From contig CM007989.1 of NCBI GenBank assembly GCA_002189035.1, positions 2,108,001-2,172,000 of the forward strand: a stretch of DNA of 64,000 nucleotides, read 5' to 3'. Below, piece after piece: positions 11,770 through 23,401 of this stretch. The notes under the pieces were generated by a model. The model did not search any database. It worked only from the letters and a program-made list of their open reading frames with translations, and was not told the DNA's origin. Made by a program: the position numbers and the translations under genes. Within the stretch, counting starts at the first letter, position 1, and every line of letters begins with the position of its first letter. This stretch comes from Utricularia gibba (lineage: Eukaryota; Streptophyta; Magnoliopsida; Lamiales; Lentibulariaceae).

Positions 11770-12342
11770 TTTGATTTTGGGTGAAGAAATCGAGGGAATT
11801 CGGAGAAGAAAACGATGTGTAAAGAAAAGGATGTTTGAGGGGGGCCGGGGAAGTTCTTCCGGGGAATATTTAAAACGCCAACGCAACGCAACCCGACATC
11901 GGATCCGAACACACACACAACCCGACGGTTCGGTTCTCTGAGGAAACTTTCCGGATCCCAGGGTTGATTGAAATCTCTGTTTTTGAATTGATCTTAGCTT
12001 TTAAAATAATTTGTATACGCAGTTAATTAATCACGCAATTGGTGGAAATAAATACATTAGGTGAAAATCTATGTTCATTTTGTTTTAAAAATTTTGATTC
12101 AATTATTTTAAATCGTAAATTACGTATCATAAAAATTTTATTAAATTTAGTAAAATTATGATTAAATTGATTTGAATTACGTTCTAGATTGATCACGACT
12201 CATTGTGATAAAAATGTATCGAGAAAAAAACGAGAAAGATTGAGACGTGCCACGCGGGTGGAAATGGAATGTGCCACGAATACCATCTTCGCGATTCTTT
12301 TGGTCCAGCTTCGATCGAACTCATTGTGATTGCATCAAGAAG
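11770..12342. other. Divergent intergenic region between the small protein and cyclase genes
   Basis: Both genes start outward from here, so it should hold two promoters. A CA-rich run occurs near 11910 and an AT-rich block at 12000-12200. No gene is seen. Confidence 0.4.
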
Positions 12343-13714
12343 ATGAGCTCGGAAACCTTGATTCTGCTGATTTCTGCGATTTCTCTTTTTTCTGCGTTTG
12401 CATTCGGGCGTGGCGATGAACTGGGTTTTTGCACCGAAGAGGCCCGCCTGAGTTCAGCGACCCAGAGACGAGATATTCAAGAATCCGCGGAAATTATAGA
12501 CATTACGCACAAATTCACTCCCCAGACGCCGGTGGGTGGTTCTAGCGAAGGGATTGGGCAGTTTCTGACGCTATTGATGAGTATGAAGAATGGGTCCGAC
12601 TACAATTTCTCCGAGATGAGGATTCCGGTTCATTCGGGAACTCACGTGGATGCCCCTGGGCATTACTTCGACCATTATTACGATCAGGGCTACGATGTAG
12701 ACACCCTGGACTTGAGGGTTTTGAATGGTTTTTTTCCTGATTACTTATCCTTTCATATTTTATATACACAGTTCGAGGATCCTCAGTTGGGTTCTTTGTT
12801 TTCCCGAGAGCAGGTCCTGCACTGCTTGTAGATGTTCCTAGGGACACAAATATTACTGGTATTTTGTTCTTCACGGTTCCTTAGTGCTAACTGAAGCTTA
12901 GTTCTATCACTATGACTATTCCTTTTTTTTTTCAGCGGAAGTTATGAAATCTCTTAGCATTCCCCAGGGAGTTAAAAGAGTACTTTTCAGAACTCTGAAT
13001 ACAGACAGGTTCTTACTTTGCTAGTTTCCATGTATCCAAGCTTCAAGCTTCGAGTTTCAACCATACATACCGTGTGTCTAGTTTGTCATTAGTCAAAGAA
13101 TGAAGCGGCCATGGATCTTTATGTGATAGTTTTATCTGTATACCAATGTTATAGGCGCCTCATGTACAAGCAGGCCTTTGACTCAAGTTTTGTGGGGTTC
13201 ACCAAAGACGGAGCGCAGTGGCTTGTGGACAATACTAGTATCAAACTTGTGGGTGAGTTGGATCCTAACACAGACAGATCAAGCACGTGTTCTTATACTT
13301 TATTGATCATCCCTCCATGTATATGTATAATAGTTTGGTAACTCCAGCAAATTACGATTTCAGCCAGATGCATTCCCCCCCTTTTGGCAACTCTTCCATC
13401 AAAGTTATGGCTGCTGTTGTTGTTGCAGGAACTGACTATCTATCCGTTGCTGCATTTGACGATTTAGTGTCTGCTCACCATGCTTTCCTTCAAGGCAAGG
13501 TATGATCGATTTACTACCTATGCAAAGTTATTTGAATTCCTGCTTGGAACTCTGCATCCCCTTGCGAGTTACACCAAAGTATTTTCAGGACATCATACTT
13601 GTTGAAGGACTGAAGCTAGATGATGTTCAGCCCGGGGCTTACTCATTGCACTGTCTGCCTTTGAGATTGGTGGGGGCAGAGGGGTCTCCCATCCGTTGCA
13701 TTTTGATTCTGTAA
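12343..13714 (+). CDS. Cyclase-family protein (kynurenine-formamidase-like fold), secreted type
   Basis: Exons 12343-12727, 12814-12858, 12936-13008, 13155-13252, 13429-13499, 13589-13714; 265 residues, reading cleanly. The N-terminus is a signal peptide ([19 protein letters not shown]). The body has IIDITHKF and the family metal-binding motif [12 protein letters not shown], followed by PALLVDVPR and the C-terminal [11 protein letters not shown]. This matches plant CYCLASE proteins of Arabidopsis, which belong to the metal-dependent hydrolase/cyclase superfamily; some are apoplastic regulators of cell death and stress. The natural substrate is not established for plants. The Met at 12343 is preferred because the signal peptide starts there; an in-frame upstream Met exists at 12247. 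Confidence 0.9.
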
Positions 13715-16141
13715 TTAGATAATACAATGGTTTCCTAATGTCTGCGAGCATATTGGTAGGCCTAAGTCCAAGTCCAACACTTACTTTGGTTCCAGTTTGT
13801 TTATCAATTCCATGTCATCTTAGAATGGGATCAACCTTTTGTGGTCAATCAGCCTGAATATGGCCTCAAACATGGTCCCAACACATGGACTTGTCATAGT
13901 TCAACATAACCACGTAAGGTTCGGTCCATTTGGCCAACCAACATATCCTCCCATTGTTTCCACACAAAAGAGAAGTAGGCTGTCGGGCTTCAAGCACTTA
14001 GATTTATTTGTCCATTTTTTAAAACTGTAATATTCATACCGTATTAGAGTGATTAAGACAAAGAGCGCACGTGGTTATTGTTGCAGTAGGAAGAGAAGCA
14101 AGCGCCCATCCCCATGGATTGCGGGATGGTCATTCAGGGTATGCTGAGATGAGAGTGTGGCGAAGACGCATCAACCTGAGGTGGAAAATGTATGGTTTTT
14201 TTACATATATAAAATAGGGTGTGCCCACGGGAACAAAATATGTGGATGGGATGAAGCCTGGCGTGGCGCACCCGTACATATGTGTGTACCAACTCAACTC
14301 TCATCCCTTCATATTTTAATCCATGTTTTTTAAAATGTAAAAAGAACTCGAACTTTAAATCTTCGTTTTTTTAAAGGAAATATTTTATAATTCTTTTATA
14401 ACAAAATAAAATAATTTGATTACAGTTTGCCTTACATGATATTCAAATTTTACTTTTGAAAATAAAACCGTGTGCTAATTCCCCTTTGTTTTTATTTTTG
14501 GTGAAAAGTCACTTGGTGTGGGAGTGGGTCAGAAAGTAGTCGCGAGCGACTTTGATTGCAATCGAAATCAGTCCCCTTTGTCGTTTGGAAAGATGAGGCG
14601 CGCGCAGTTTTCAGATCAGCGCCACCCGTTTCCCGGCGTCGGTGGTTGATGTCCGCAGCCCACCGGACAGGATCGCCATTTTGTTGAACTATCCATCCTT
14701 CTTTCTGGAATATTATTTAATCATCTCCGTGAACTCCAAGCCGACATCAACTCCCAGTTCAAAAGAAGTTGCCAAGACGGGGGCCCCGCCCCATTCGGGA
14801 CACTATCGATTTCGAGACTGCATATGTTCTCTTCTTTTGTGGCTCGGCTCTAATTTGAGTGTAATCGGGATGCGAGTTATTTAGGGTTCGAACGCGACGC
14901 AATGAATTTGTGTCTCTTCCGTTAACAAAAAGGGCAGTAGGCAACTACCAAGCCATGATGGATGATCCCAAGTGGGAATGTGTAAACCAAGCAAGACGAT
15001 GGGGCCTTGGGGCACCCCACTGCCAATTACCGGATCTACCCTTGCCAATCAATACAGAAAATATCATACATTTAGATTAAATTATTCAGGGTAATATGAT
15101 ATATCCGGATTTTATATAAGTGTATGATTTTTTTTGAATTGGATTCAATATTTTTTTTAAAAAAATGATATATCAAAATATATTTGGTTCTGATTTTAAT
15201 ACAGATCCATGTAATTTTTTTATTATGGAAACATAGTACTTTATTACAAAGGGAAGGTGAGAAACGCACAAGCTGCCTGGGTTGAAGACTCCTCCATAGC
15301 AGAAGTTGAGTTTTTTCTTACAACCTGGGCCTGGGATTGGGTCGTGTCCGCCCTTTATTGCTGTTAGTTTCATGTTATTAGTTGAGGTTTTGATAGGATT
15401 TGCACGTATGATTGATTGTATTAAGGGAGATTTCAATGATGAGGGCGAGTGAGTTTTTATAAATGCACTGCATCGTGTTCGGTCCTGGTTGTCGTGTTGC
15501 TGAACGGCCGTCAGAACGTGGACGATTGAGAATTCGCCTTGCGCTCGTACAGCAGCCTCCAGGCCCCACGGCAATGGAGACCACACTCGCCCAGTGGCGA
15601 TATGTGTGCATCTTTCTAAGCGTGATTTTCTGTGATCGCGTCTTTCTCTCTCTATTGTTTCTAAATTTTTATTTGTTATAAACGTCGCGTCCTGGGCTAT
15701 ATAATTGCGAGAGAGCAGGATTTCCCGTGGGAGATCACGAGCAAAGTTGCCACCTTTGGCCTTCATTACCTCTCCCAATTACATGCAGTTTGTTTGAATA
15801 AGCCCCTCTTCTAAACTACTGGATCTGCCGAAATTTCCAGGGGTTTTTGTGACCTTCCTTTCACCCAGAATCTTGAATTTGGATCCTTTTTTTTTTCTCT
15901 GACGCATTCGGTGACACAGTGTGTTTGCATTTCACGTTTTCTGGTTGTTTTCAAGGTGGGTTTTTGATTGAATCTGTAAATCTCTTTGAGGAATATTCAA
16001 AATACTCCGACTGACCTTGATTCTCGGCCATCTCCCTTTTGTGATTTATACTTTGCTTGTGTTCTCTCTGCATTCCTGTCTGAATAATGACGCTGATTTT
16101 TCGCTAACTCCTGATTCCACTTGATCAGCGGCTGAAGTGTG
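13715..16141. other. Intergenic and 5' region of the AGPase gene
   Basis: No gene was recognised in about 2.4 kb. AT-rich stretches lie at 14310-14500 and 15060-15240. A 201-codon minus-strand ORF at 15173-15778 shows no motif and is treated as chance. The last 300 bases are T-rich and are the likely 5' UTR of the AGPase gene. Confidence 0.45.
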
Positions 16142-18941
16142 ATGGATTCTTGCTTTGCGACGCTGAAGCCTGCCACCATTTTGACAAAGTCAAGCAATAG
16201 TTTGGTTTGCAATGGGTTCTTGGGGGAGAGGCCTCGGGGTAGTTTCAATAGCAATGAATTTCCTAATGTTTTTGGGAAAAATGTGAGACTCGAGAAAGAT
16301 GGCAAGAAGATCACTCCTGGCGTGGCTTATTCTATTCTCACCAGAGAAAACAAGGAAAAGGTGGTTACCATTTCTATTGCTTCTTTTTTCAATTCTTTTT
16401 TCTTTGCTTTACCTCAGTTTAGAAATGGTTGATCCGAATTGCGGTAAAAAAAATATTGAAAGGAATTGTTGATCTGAACAAGGTTTTCTTTTAATGGTTT
16501 TCAGACAATTCTAGCACCAAGGATTGAGAAACCAAGGGCGCACCCGAAAAATGTAGCTGCTATCATTCTGGGTGGAGGTGCTGGAGCCCAACTTTTCCCT
16601 CTTACAAGCAGAACAGCAACCCCAGCTGTAATAATACTCTCTCTATTTTACTAGTCAATACAAAATTCTCTTTTGGGTTACCTGTAGATCAGTGGTTTTA
16701 TTCTTTCTGCCAAGCCCTGTCTCTAATCCAACAGTAGGGTGTTGAATTGATGAGACCCTGATGCTGATTCTGGTCGCAGATCTTTGAGCATCCTTATGGA
16801 GTTAGTTTCTTGTAATAGGTTCCTGTCGGAGGATGCTATCGGCTGATTGACATCCCGATGAGCAACTGCATCAATAGCGGAATCAACAAGATTTTCGTGT
16901 TGACCCAGTTCAATTCTGCTTCTCTTAATCGCCACATTTCTCGCACATATACTGGAAATGGCATTAGCTTTGGTGACGGGCATGTTGAGGTGCGCATATT
17001 TAATGATGAATTGTGTTTTGAATGTAAAGAAATCAAAAAAGCTTCAGACTTTAGTTGAGAAATCACTCTTTTGACTTTTCAGGTTTTGGCAGCAACTCAA
17101 ACTGCTGGAGAGACAGGGAAACAATGGTTCCAGGGGACTGCAGACGCTGTTAGGCAATTTCTATGGCTTTTTGAGGTGGTTTTCGTCTTCACATGTTTGC
17201 TCTTTCTGATGCCTCAATGTGAAGCGCATATCATTTAAAATTGATTTGTGTAGGATGCAAAAGCAAAGGAGGTTGAATACGTGCTGATTCTGTCTGGTGA
17301 TCATCTTTACAGAATGGACTATATGGACTTCGTTCAGGTACAGTTCTATCACATAATCACTTGTGATACCATGCTCACAACTCTCCACTTTCTTACTCCC
17401 ATTTTATGCATTGCTAGAACCATATTGACCGTAATGCAGAAATCACAGTTTCTTGTGGCCCTGTCGGAGACAGGTATGTTTGTGATGTTATCAGGCTTCA
17501 TTTCTGGTTACTGCGCTTAGAATGACTTCCACCTTTTCAATTTACTTACAAGGTTGTTCATTGTTCATTCTCAGCCGAGCTTCTGAGTTTGGGTTGGTAA
17601 AGATCGATAGCAGAGGCAGGATAACTCAATTTTCTGAAAAACCGAAGGGTGCTGACAAAAAAGCAATGGTAATCTTAACTGCTTGCACACTTGTAATTTT
17701 GTTTTAGTTTAGTCTGTTTCTAAACTGTGGTTCATGGATGCGGAAGCAACTGGATACCACAGTAATTGGATTGTCTCACGAGGAAGCACTGCAATCACCA
17801 TATATAGCTTCAATGGGAGTTTATGCATTTAGGAAAGATGTGCTACTTGAACTTCTTAAACGGAGATATCCGACATCAAACGACTTTGGGTCTGAAATCA
17901 TACCCTCATCAGTCAAAGACCATAATGTGCAGGTCGATGAGCAATCCTTTTGCCAACTCAAATCTTGTTCTTGTGACTGATTATGAATGTAGTTTTGTTG
18001 TTGCAGGCATACATATTCAGAGACTACTGGGAGGATATTGGGACAATTAAGTCGTTCTATCATGCGAACTTGGGTCTTGCTGATGAGGTTGGTGTAGAAT
18101 TTCCATTAAGAATCCTCCTCATGTTGAATTTGTGTGGGAATGTACTGCTCATTCTCTTTTGCAGTTTCCAAAGTTCGAGTTTTATGATCCAAGAAATCCC
18201 ATCTACACATCTCCCAGCTTCCTTCCTCCAACAAAGATTGACAACTGCAGGGTAATCTAAATAATTACCTGCATTTTCATCTCTCTGATAAGCTAATAGT
18301 TTTCATTAATGTTTCCAGATTCAGGATGCTATAATCTCACATGGGTGCTTCCTTAGAGACTGCATCATTGAACATGCAATAGTCGGAGAACGTTCTCGCT
18401 TGGACTCTGGTGTAGAGTTGAAGGCAAGCAAGCACATACTTCCCTTTACCAGATTTAATGTGCACTTGAAAATATGTAAGCTGCTTTCCTTATGTCACAG
18501 GACACTTTGATGATGGGTGCTGATACCTATCAGACGGAACCAGAGATTGCAGCTCTTCTTGCAAGAGGGAAAGTCCCAATCGGGATCGGAAAAAACTCAA
18601 AAATCAGGTGCTTGAAAAACCGGTCATTGGCTAATATTTACTTATCTGCACGCACATACACTTCTCATGCCTTGTATTCCTGCAGAAACTGCATCATTGA
18701 TAAGAATGCGAGGATTGGAAAGAACGTGATCATCATGAACAAATATGTAAGTTAAACTCCATTTCCTGTACGCACCCTCATCAACAGACGATATAAAACT
18801 GTTCTATGACACCTTACAATCCCTGTTTTGACGTTGCAGGGTGTGGAGGAAGCTGATCGACCCGATGATGGGTTCTATATTCGTGCAGGAGTTACCATCA
18901 TACTTGAGAAGGCCACAATACATGATGGCACAGTTATATAA
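16142..18941 (+). CDS. APL1: ADP-glucose pyrophosphorylase large subunit, plastid (APL1 type)
   Basis: Part of the plastid heterotetramer that makes ADP-glucose from glucose-1-phosphate and ATP, the committed step of starch synthesis. Fourteen exons: 16142-16360, 16505-16627, 16819-16989, 17083-17175, 17254-17337, 17418-17473, 17575-17668, 17747-17932, 18007-18087, 18165-18251, 18319-18423, 18501-18607, 18686-18746, 18840-18941; 522 residues, no frame break. Residues 1 to about 70 look like a transit peptide. Key blocks are [20 protein letters not shown], the sugar-phosphate motif [12 protein letters not shown] and the C-terminal repeat [18 protein letters not shown]. Threonine in TATPAVP, where catalytic small subunits have Lys, marks it as a large, mainly regulatory subunit. 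Intron 11 has a GC donor. Confidence 0.95.
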
Positions 18942-20870
18942 ATAAATCCATGGGATCCTCTCCTGGAAGTACCTCCGAGGTCTCTCTCTATGGCACCGAT
19001 GCTGGGAGGCGAACTCTGGGGCCACAGAGGGAAGTATCATCACATCACCCTTCTATTGGTATCGTGAGAGAGCTAATAGAGAGGTCTGTGAATGAGATGA
19101 CAAGGCTGCATGCATCTAGATCTAGTTAGTGTGTAAGTTTATATGCTTTGAATAAAATTCCCGCAGAAGCCAGACTTTGTGCTGCCATGCGTTATCAAGT
19201 TATAATAATGAGAGCTTTCGATGTATGTTATCAAGTCATTCCAAGGGAAGAATAGTGAGCAGCCAACTAAAATGGCAGTGCTGTATTTTATTGTGAATGT
19301 TTCTATTTGTTTGAAGCAAGAAAGGATCATCAATTCTCTCCTTTGAAAGGCGTCTCTGATGCAAAAGGAAGCATCAGATTAAGTTCTTACAAATTGGTTT
19401 CAACTTAAGGCAATTCAAGGTATCCTTTTTTTCAAGGTGAATCCACTCCCATGCCAAACAATTTCGGTAGACAACTTTCAAACCATCAAACAAAACGACA
19501 CAAAAAGATCCTAACGTGGTCCAACGCCAACCATTTAACTAAATTATAAAAATTACATTACAGAAGCAGAATGTATCTGTCAGACAAGAGTGTCCAAATA
19601 TTTACTCACAGTGGTGTACTGGATGTCGGGATAAAGCTCAGTTCTGCTCTTCTGGCAGTTGTTTACGGGAAGAAGAATGTGGACACCTCCTTCTCATATG
19701 TAAATGTAGCCGTTTGCAATTTGGTAGAATCCGAACCGGTTATCGATTCTACCAGCCGACACGTGTGTGGCTAAAGCAACAAGACGGTTTGTGAAAATTT
19801 TGCATGGTGACGCTGTTGAAGAATGCGTGTCCGTTTTGGATTGGCCGACTGACGTGGGCTCACGTTTTCTTACAACCTAGACGTGAAATTGGATGTTGGG
19901 CCGTAGCTGCTAATGAATTTGGGCCTGGCAGTTAAGTGCCCACCGTTCAGAGCTGAAGTTCACGTACATGAACGTGAGGAGGGTGCTGCGATGCTGGCGA
20001 TGGGAAACTCTGTCTGTTTGGTGGGGATGATTGGGGGTGTTTCTGGCTTCTGAAGTGTTCAGAGAAGCAGTGCAGATCGACTCAGTTTTTCCTGCACTGT
20101 TGTTGAGGAAATACATGTGCAGCCTGTATTTGTAATGTGAGCTAGTGTGTTCATTGCATCTCTCAAATCACAGCGCAGTGAATTCCCATTGCTTGGGGGA
20201 GAGCCCAGAGCCCAGGATGCTTCCCGTTTCTGGGGTTTCACCTGCCTCAAAACCCGTGTCCTTGCTGCTTAATCACATGCTCTGTTTTATGATTACTGCT
20301 ACAAATCAGTAGAGTTACACTGAGTTCTCCTTTGCAGCAGAAGAACAAGTTGAAACACCCAAGTGAACCTGACGTGCACTTAAGCTTTTCCTCCACCAGA
20401 AACTTCCACAGAGGCACCCAGAATAGGTTGCATAGCAGCAGCAGAATTCCCATGCACACTGATATGTTTAATTTGTAAACTTCTTTATCTCTACCCACAA
20501 AAACTACCCAATCCCGACCGGGGGACGCTGCCGTACGTTTACCGACCGGTGGATGTCATGAATTGACGGGGCGGGGCGGCGGTGCTGGTGGACACAGACA
20601 TTCCCGCCCAGCTCTCCCTTCAAAGCGGTTGGTGTCCTCCTGCTCTGCGGGAATCTTCAACATTTATTTGCTTCTTCTTCCTCCCCGGGAGGGCATCCTT
20701 GACTCGATGGCAAAATGGGTTGGGATCTCAGGGACCCCCACCCCCAGCCCTAGACGTGTCGGAGGACTAAAGGGCAGTTCCGTCCTTCCACATCCCAAAG
20801 TGTCGCCATCAAGAATTCTGGATACTGGATTTCACATGTCTCCCACGGAAGAAAGTGGCGTCAAAAATGG

Positions 20871-20949
<79 letters not shown>

Positions 20950-22000
20950 ACCCAATTTCAAAGCTGGATGCTCTGCTACATTTTTGCTGTACTTTTTTTT
21001 TAATTTTCCCTTTAATTTATTTGAATTATATCCCTTAATTACAAAAACACAGATCCAATTCATTGAACGGTGCGGATAATTTATTTCAGTTGAATTGTGT
21101 TGCAGCTTCCACCTTTGACGTGGTCCACCCAGATTTACTTCAGTCAAACCTTCTCGTATTGAAGAACACACACACGCGTCCTAAAAGTGTTGGACGCCAT
21201 TACTTTTATCTCAGTAATTACGTATTTACCCATGGTCGTGGTTCAACAATATTCATTTATACTCCATAATTTAAAATAAATACGTTTTTTATATTCTTTT
21301 TTAATATATTTACCCCATATCTGAAATTAAGAATATATAAATTATTAAATGAAATTTTAAAATACTAATATGATATATAAGATTTGATATCTTACAATAA
21401 ATATTAGTTATCTCTTGCTCTATTTTATGTAAATTACTTACATATTTAAAAAATGAATATATGAATTGTATAGTCATACACAAGATTGATATATATATTC
21501 TAATTAATCAAGCAGTAATTTATATGTAAATTTGAATGTAAATCTTTGATACTATATTATAAAATACTATTTAAAAAATAATTGGAATGAAGGTTTTGGG
21601 GGCAGGGTGGAGATGATGCGGTGATGGGATGGGTTGGTTTGATTGGGGAGTGGGTCTCGTGGAGGTCGATATCTGCATCCAGGGGACCGCATGGGCAAAT
21701 CCATGAATGAGACCTTTCTATATTTACCCTGTCCCGAACCCCACTCCTTGATGTCGATGTTGATGATGCCCCTTCCTCTCTTCTCCAATTACCCGCTTTT
21801 CTGAATGGAATGCTTGTGGTTTCCACCCTTTTTTTTTTTTCTTTGTTTTGAAAAGGACACTATTTTTCCCCCATGAGTGTGTTAGTTACACTTGGTTGTC
21901 TTCTTCGATAATACAGGCAGAGGCATGTTCCAACATTCAGAATTACAAAAAAACTGAAACACAAATTCCAACCATTCTCATCTGCGCATCCCACCTCCGC
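18942..22000. other. 3-kb intergenic region
   Basis: No gene was recognised. The first few hundred bases are AGPase 3' UTR. A long CT microsatellite sits at about 20874-20946 and a very AT-rich block at 21240-21590. Several 60-140 codon ORFs here have no recognisable motifs, and some are simply translations of the CT repeat. Confidence 0.45.
20874..20946. repeat. (CT)n microsatellite, about 73 bp
   Basis: An uninterrupted run of about 36 CT units, directly visible. Long pure dinucleotide tracts of this length are usually polymorphic. Confidence 0.97.
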
Positions 22001-23401
22001 CTACTTAGAGTTCCATTTTAACGTTCCCGGTTCCCATGAATCCTGCGCACCATACTTGGTGTGAGAAACCTGACTCCAACATGCGCTTGCTGCTTGTACT
22101 TGGTTACCTGGGGAGAAGGACTGATGAATGAAGGGAGATTCCCATGATCGGGCGAGCATTGCCTCAGGGTTGGATGGTGCAGGGGTGCTGATGGTTCTCC
22201 GCCACTCGGTGTGGTTGTCTAAGTGAAAATGGGGGGCATCCATTTCCGACGAGGGATAGATCTGTGACCATCCCAGCATTCATTCAGATTCAGATCCCAT
22301 CGGATCCGATCCTCGGGAATAGCAGCACACACTAGTAAAAAAAGAAACAAACCAAAGAGAAAAGTGTATCCGTACATCTTTAGGGAGATAGCTCCCATTT
22401 CCAGACTGAGCCGGGGACTGAGAGCCGCGAGTTTCATGGACAAGAACTGCAGGGAGTACAAGTGTTGAGGATGAATAGTTGATTTTGTTTTGTGTTTTGT
22501 GCGTATGTTTGGAAACTGCGTACCTCTACTTGTCGCTGAAGGGACTGTACGTAGTTGATGATTTCGTCAAGAACTCCTGCCTTCCCAGTTATCTTGTTGC
22601 ATCCAGGAACCAAGTCTTGCAAGTACTTCATCCTTTCACTGATTTTCTCCCTCCTTACCTGATCGAAAAAAATGCAAAGTCCGAGAGTTTTCGAATGAAC
22701 CGGTGAAATCCAACTTAAGAACCACAAGGAAGCCAACTTGGAACAAGGGTTTTTGGTTTTGTGGGTTGTTACCCGCTCAGCCAAGCTATGGCTGTCTGTG
22801 GCCTGTCCGCGGCGTGCGCGGACGTGAATGTAGCTTGTTTTTGGAGCTTCAGAGGCTTTAGAGTCGTTGTCTGATTTAGTGGCATCGGCGCCTTTCCCGG
22901 GCGCGGCGGTGGTGCTGTTGCTGTTTTGTTCGGAGATTCTCGACTCCTCTTCTTCGTAGTTTTTCATCTTCTTCTTCTCTGAAACTACCTGAAAAGTGAA
23001 CCCGCTCTAGCTCCACCATCATGAAAAGAACTGTATAATATCAAAAACATGGAGAGAACGAAGCTAACCTTGCAACTGCTAGGCTTTCTCTTGTTATTAG
23101 TGTTACCGGCGCCTCTTGCAGAGGCGCCGGAGCTGAAAGTAGTCTCGATTCCCACGTCCGGCGCTGGACCACTGAGGGTTTGCTGGACGAGGGAATTGGA
23201 TTCCAAATGGCTCCGGGATCGATTTCCGGAAATCAAAACAGCGCCAAGCTCATCACTCCACACATTTCCCATCACCGGAGATGGGCTTGACTTCATCCAC
23301 CCAGGCACAAGAACATGATCCTCGTTCAGAAAAGTATCACCATTGTTATCATCATGGATTTCTTCATTCAGAAAATACTGATGTCTCTCCATCACCCTCA
23401 T
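22001..23401 (-). CDS. bHLH transcription factor, CIB/BEE-type subgroup, one apparent frameshift
   Basis: A nuclear DNA-binding regulator. Exons on the minus strand: 23401-23069, 22988-22773, 22658-22524, 22446-22376, 22261-22001. The bHLH domain (about residues 165-228) has [20 protein letters not shown], with His, Glu and Arg placed for E-box/G-box contact, then [19 protein letters not shown] and [16 protein letters not shown] leading into FLSMKLAAL. These match the CIB/BEE/bHLH74-like subgroup, which takes part in blue-light, brassinosteroid and flowering responses. The last exon has [14 protein letters not shown], like the RRT-S motif of relatives. To join exon 4 to it in frame, one A must be added in the AAA near 22378-22380 (reading LKD then IYPSSE); product then 338 residues. 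Confidence 0.87.

Noticed and set aside
12247-12342. N-terminal extension of the cyclase gene
   Set aside because: The in-frame extension puts 32 unrelated residues before a good signal peptide; the Met at 12343 is better.
20563-21171. ORFs with long Leu-Ser or Glu-Arg repeats
   Set aside because: They are translations of the CT microsatellite on the two strands, not genes.
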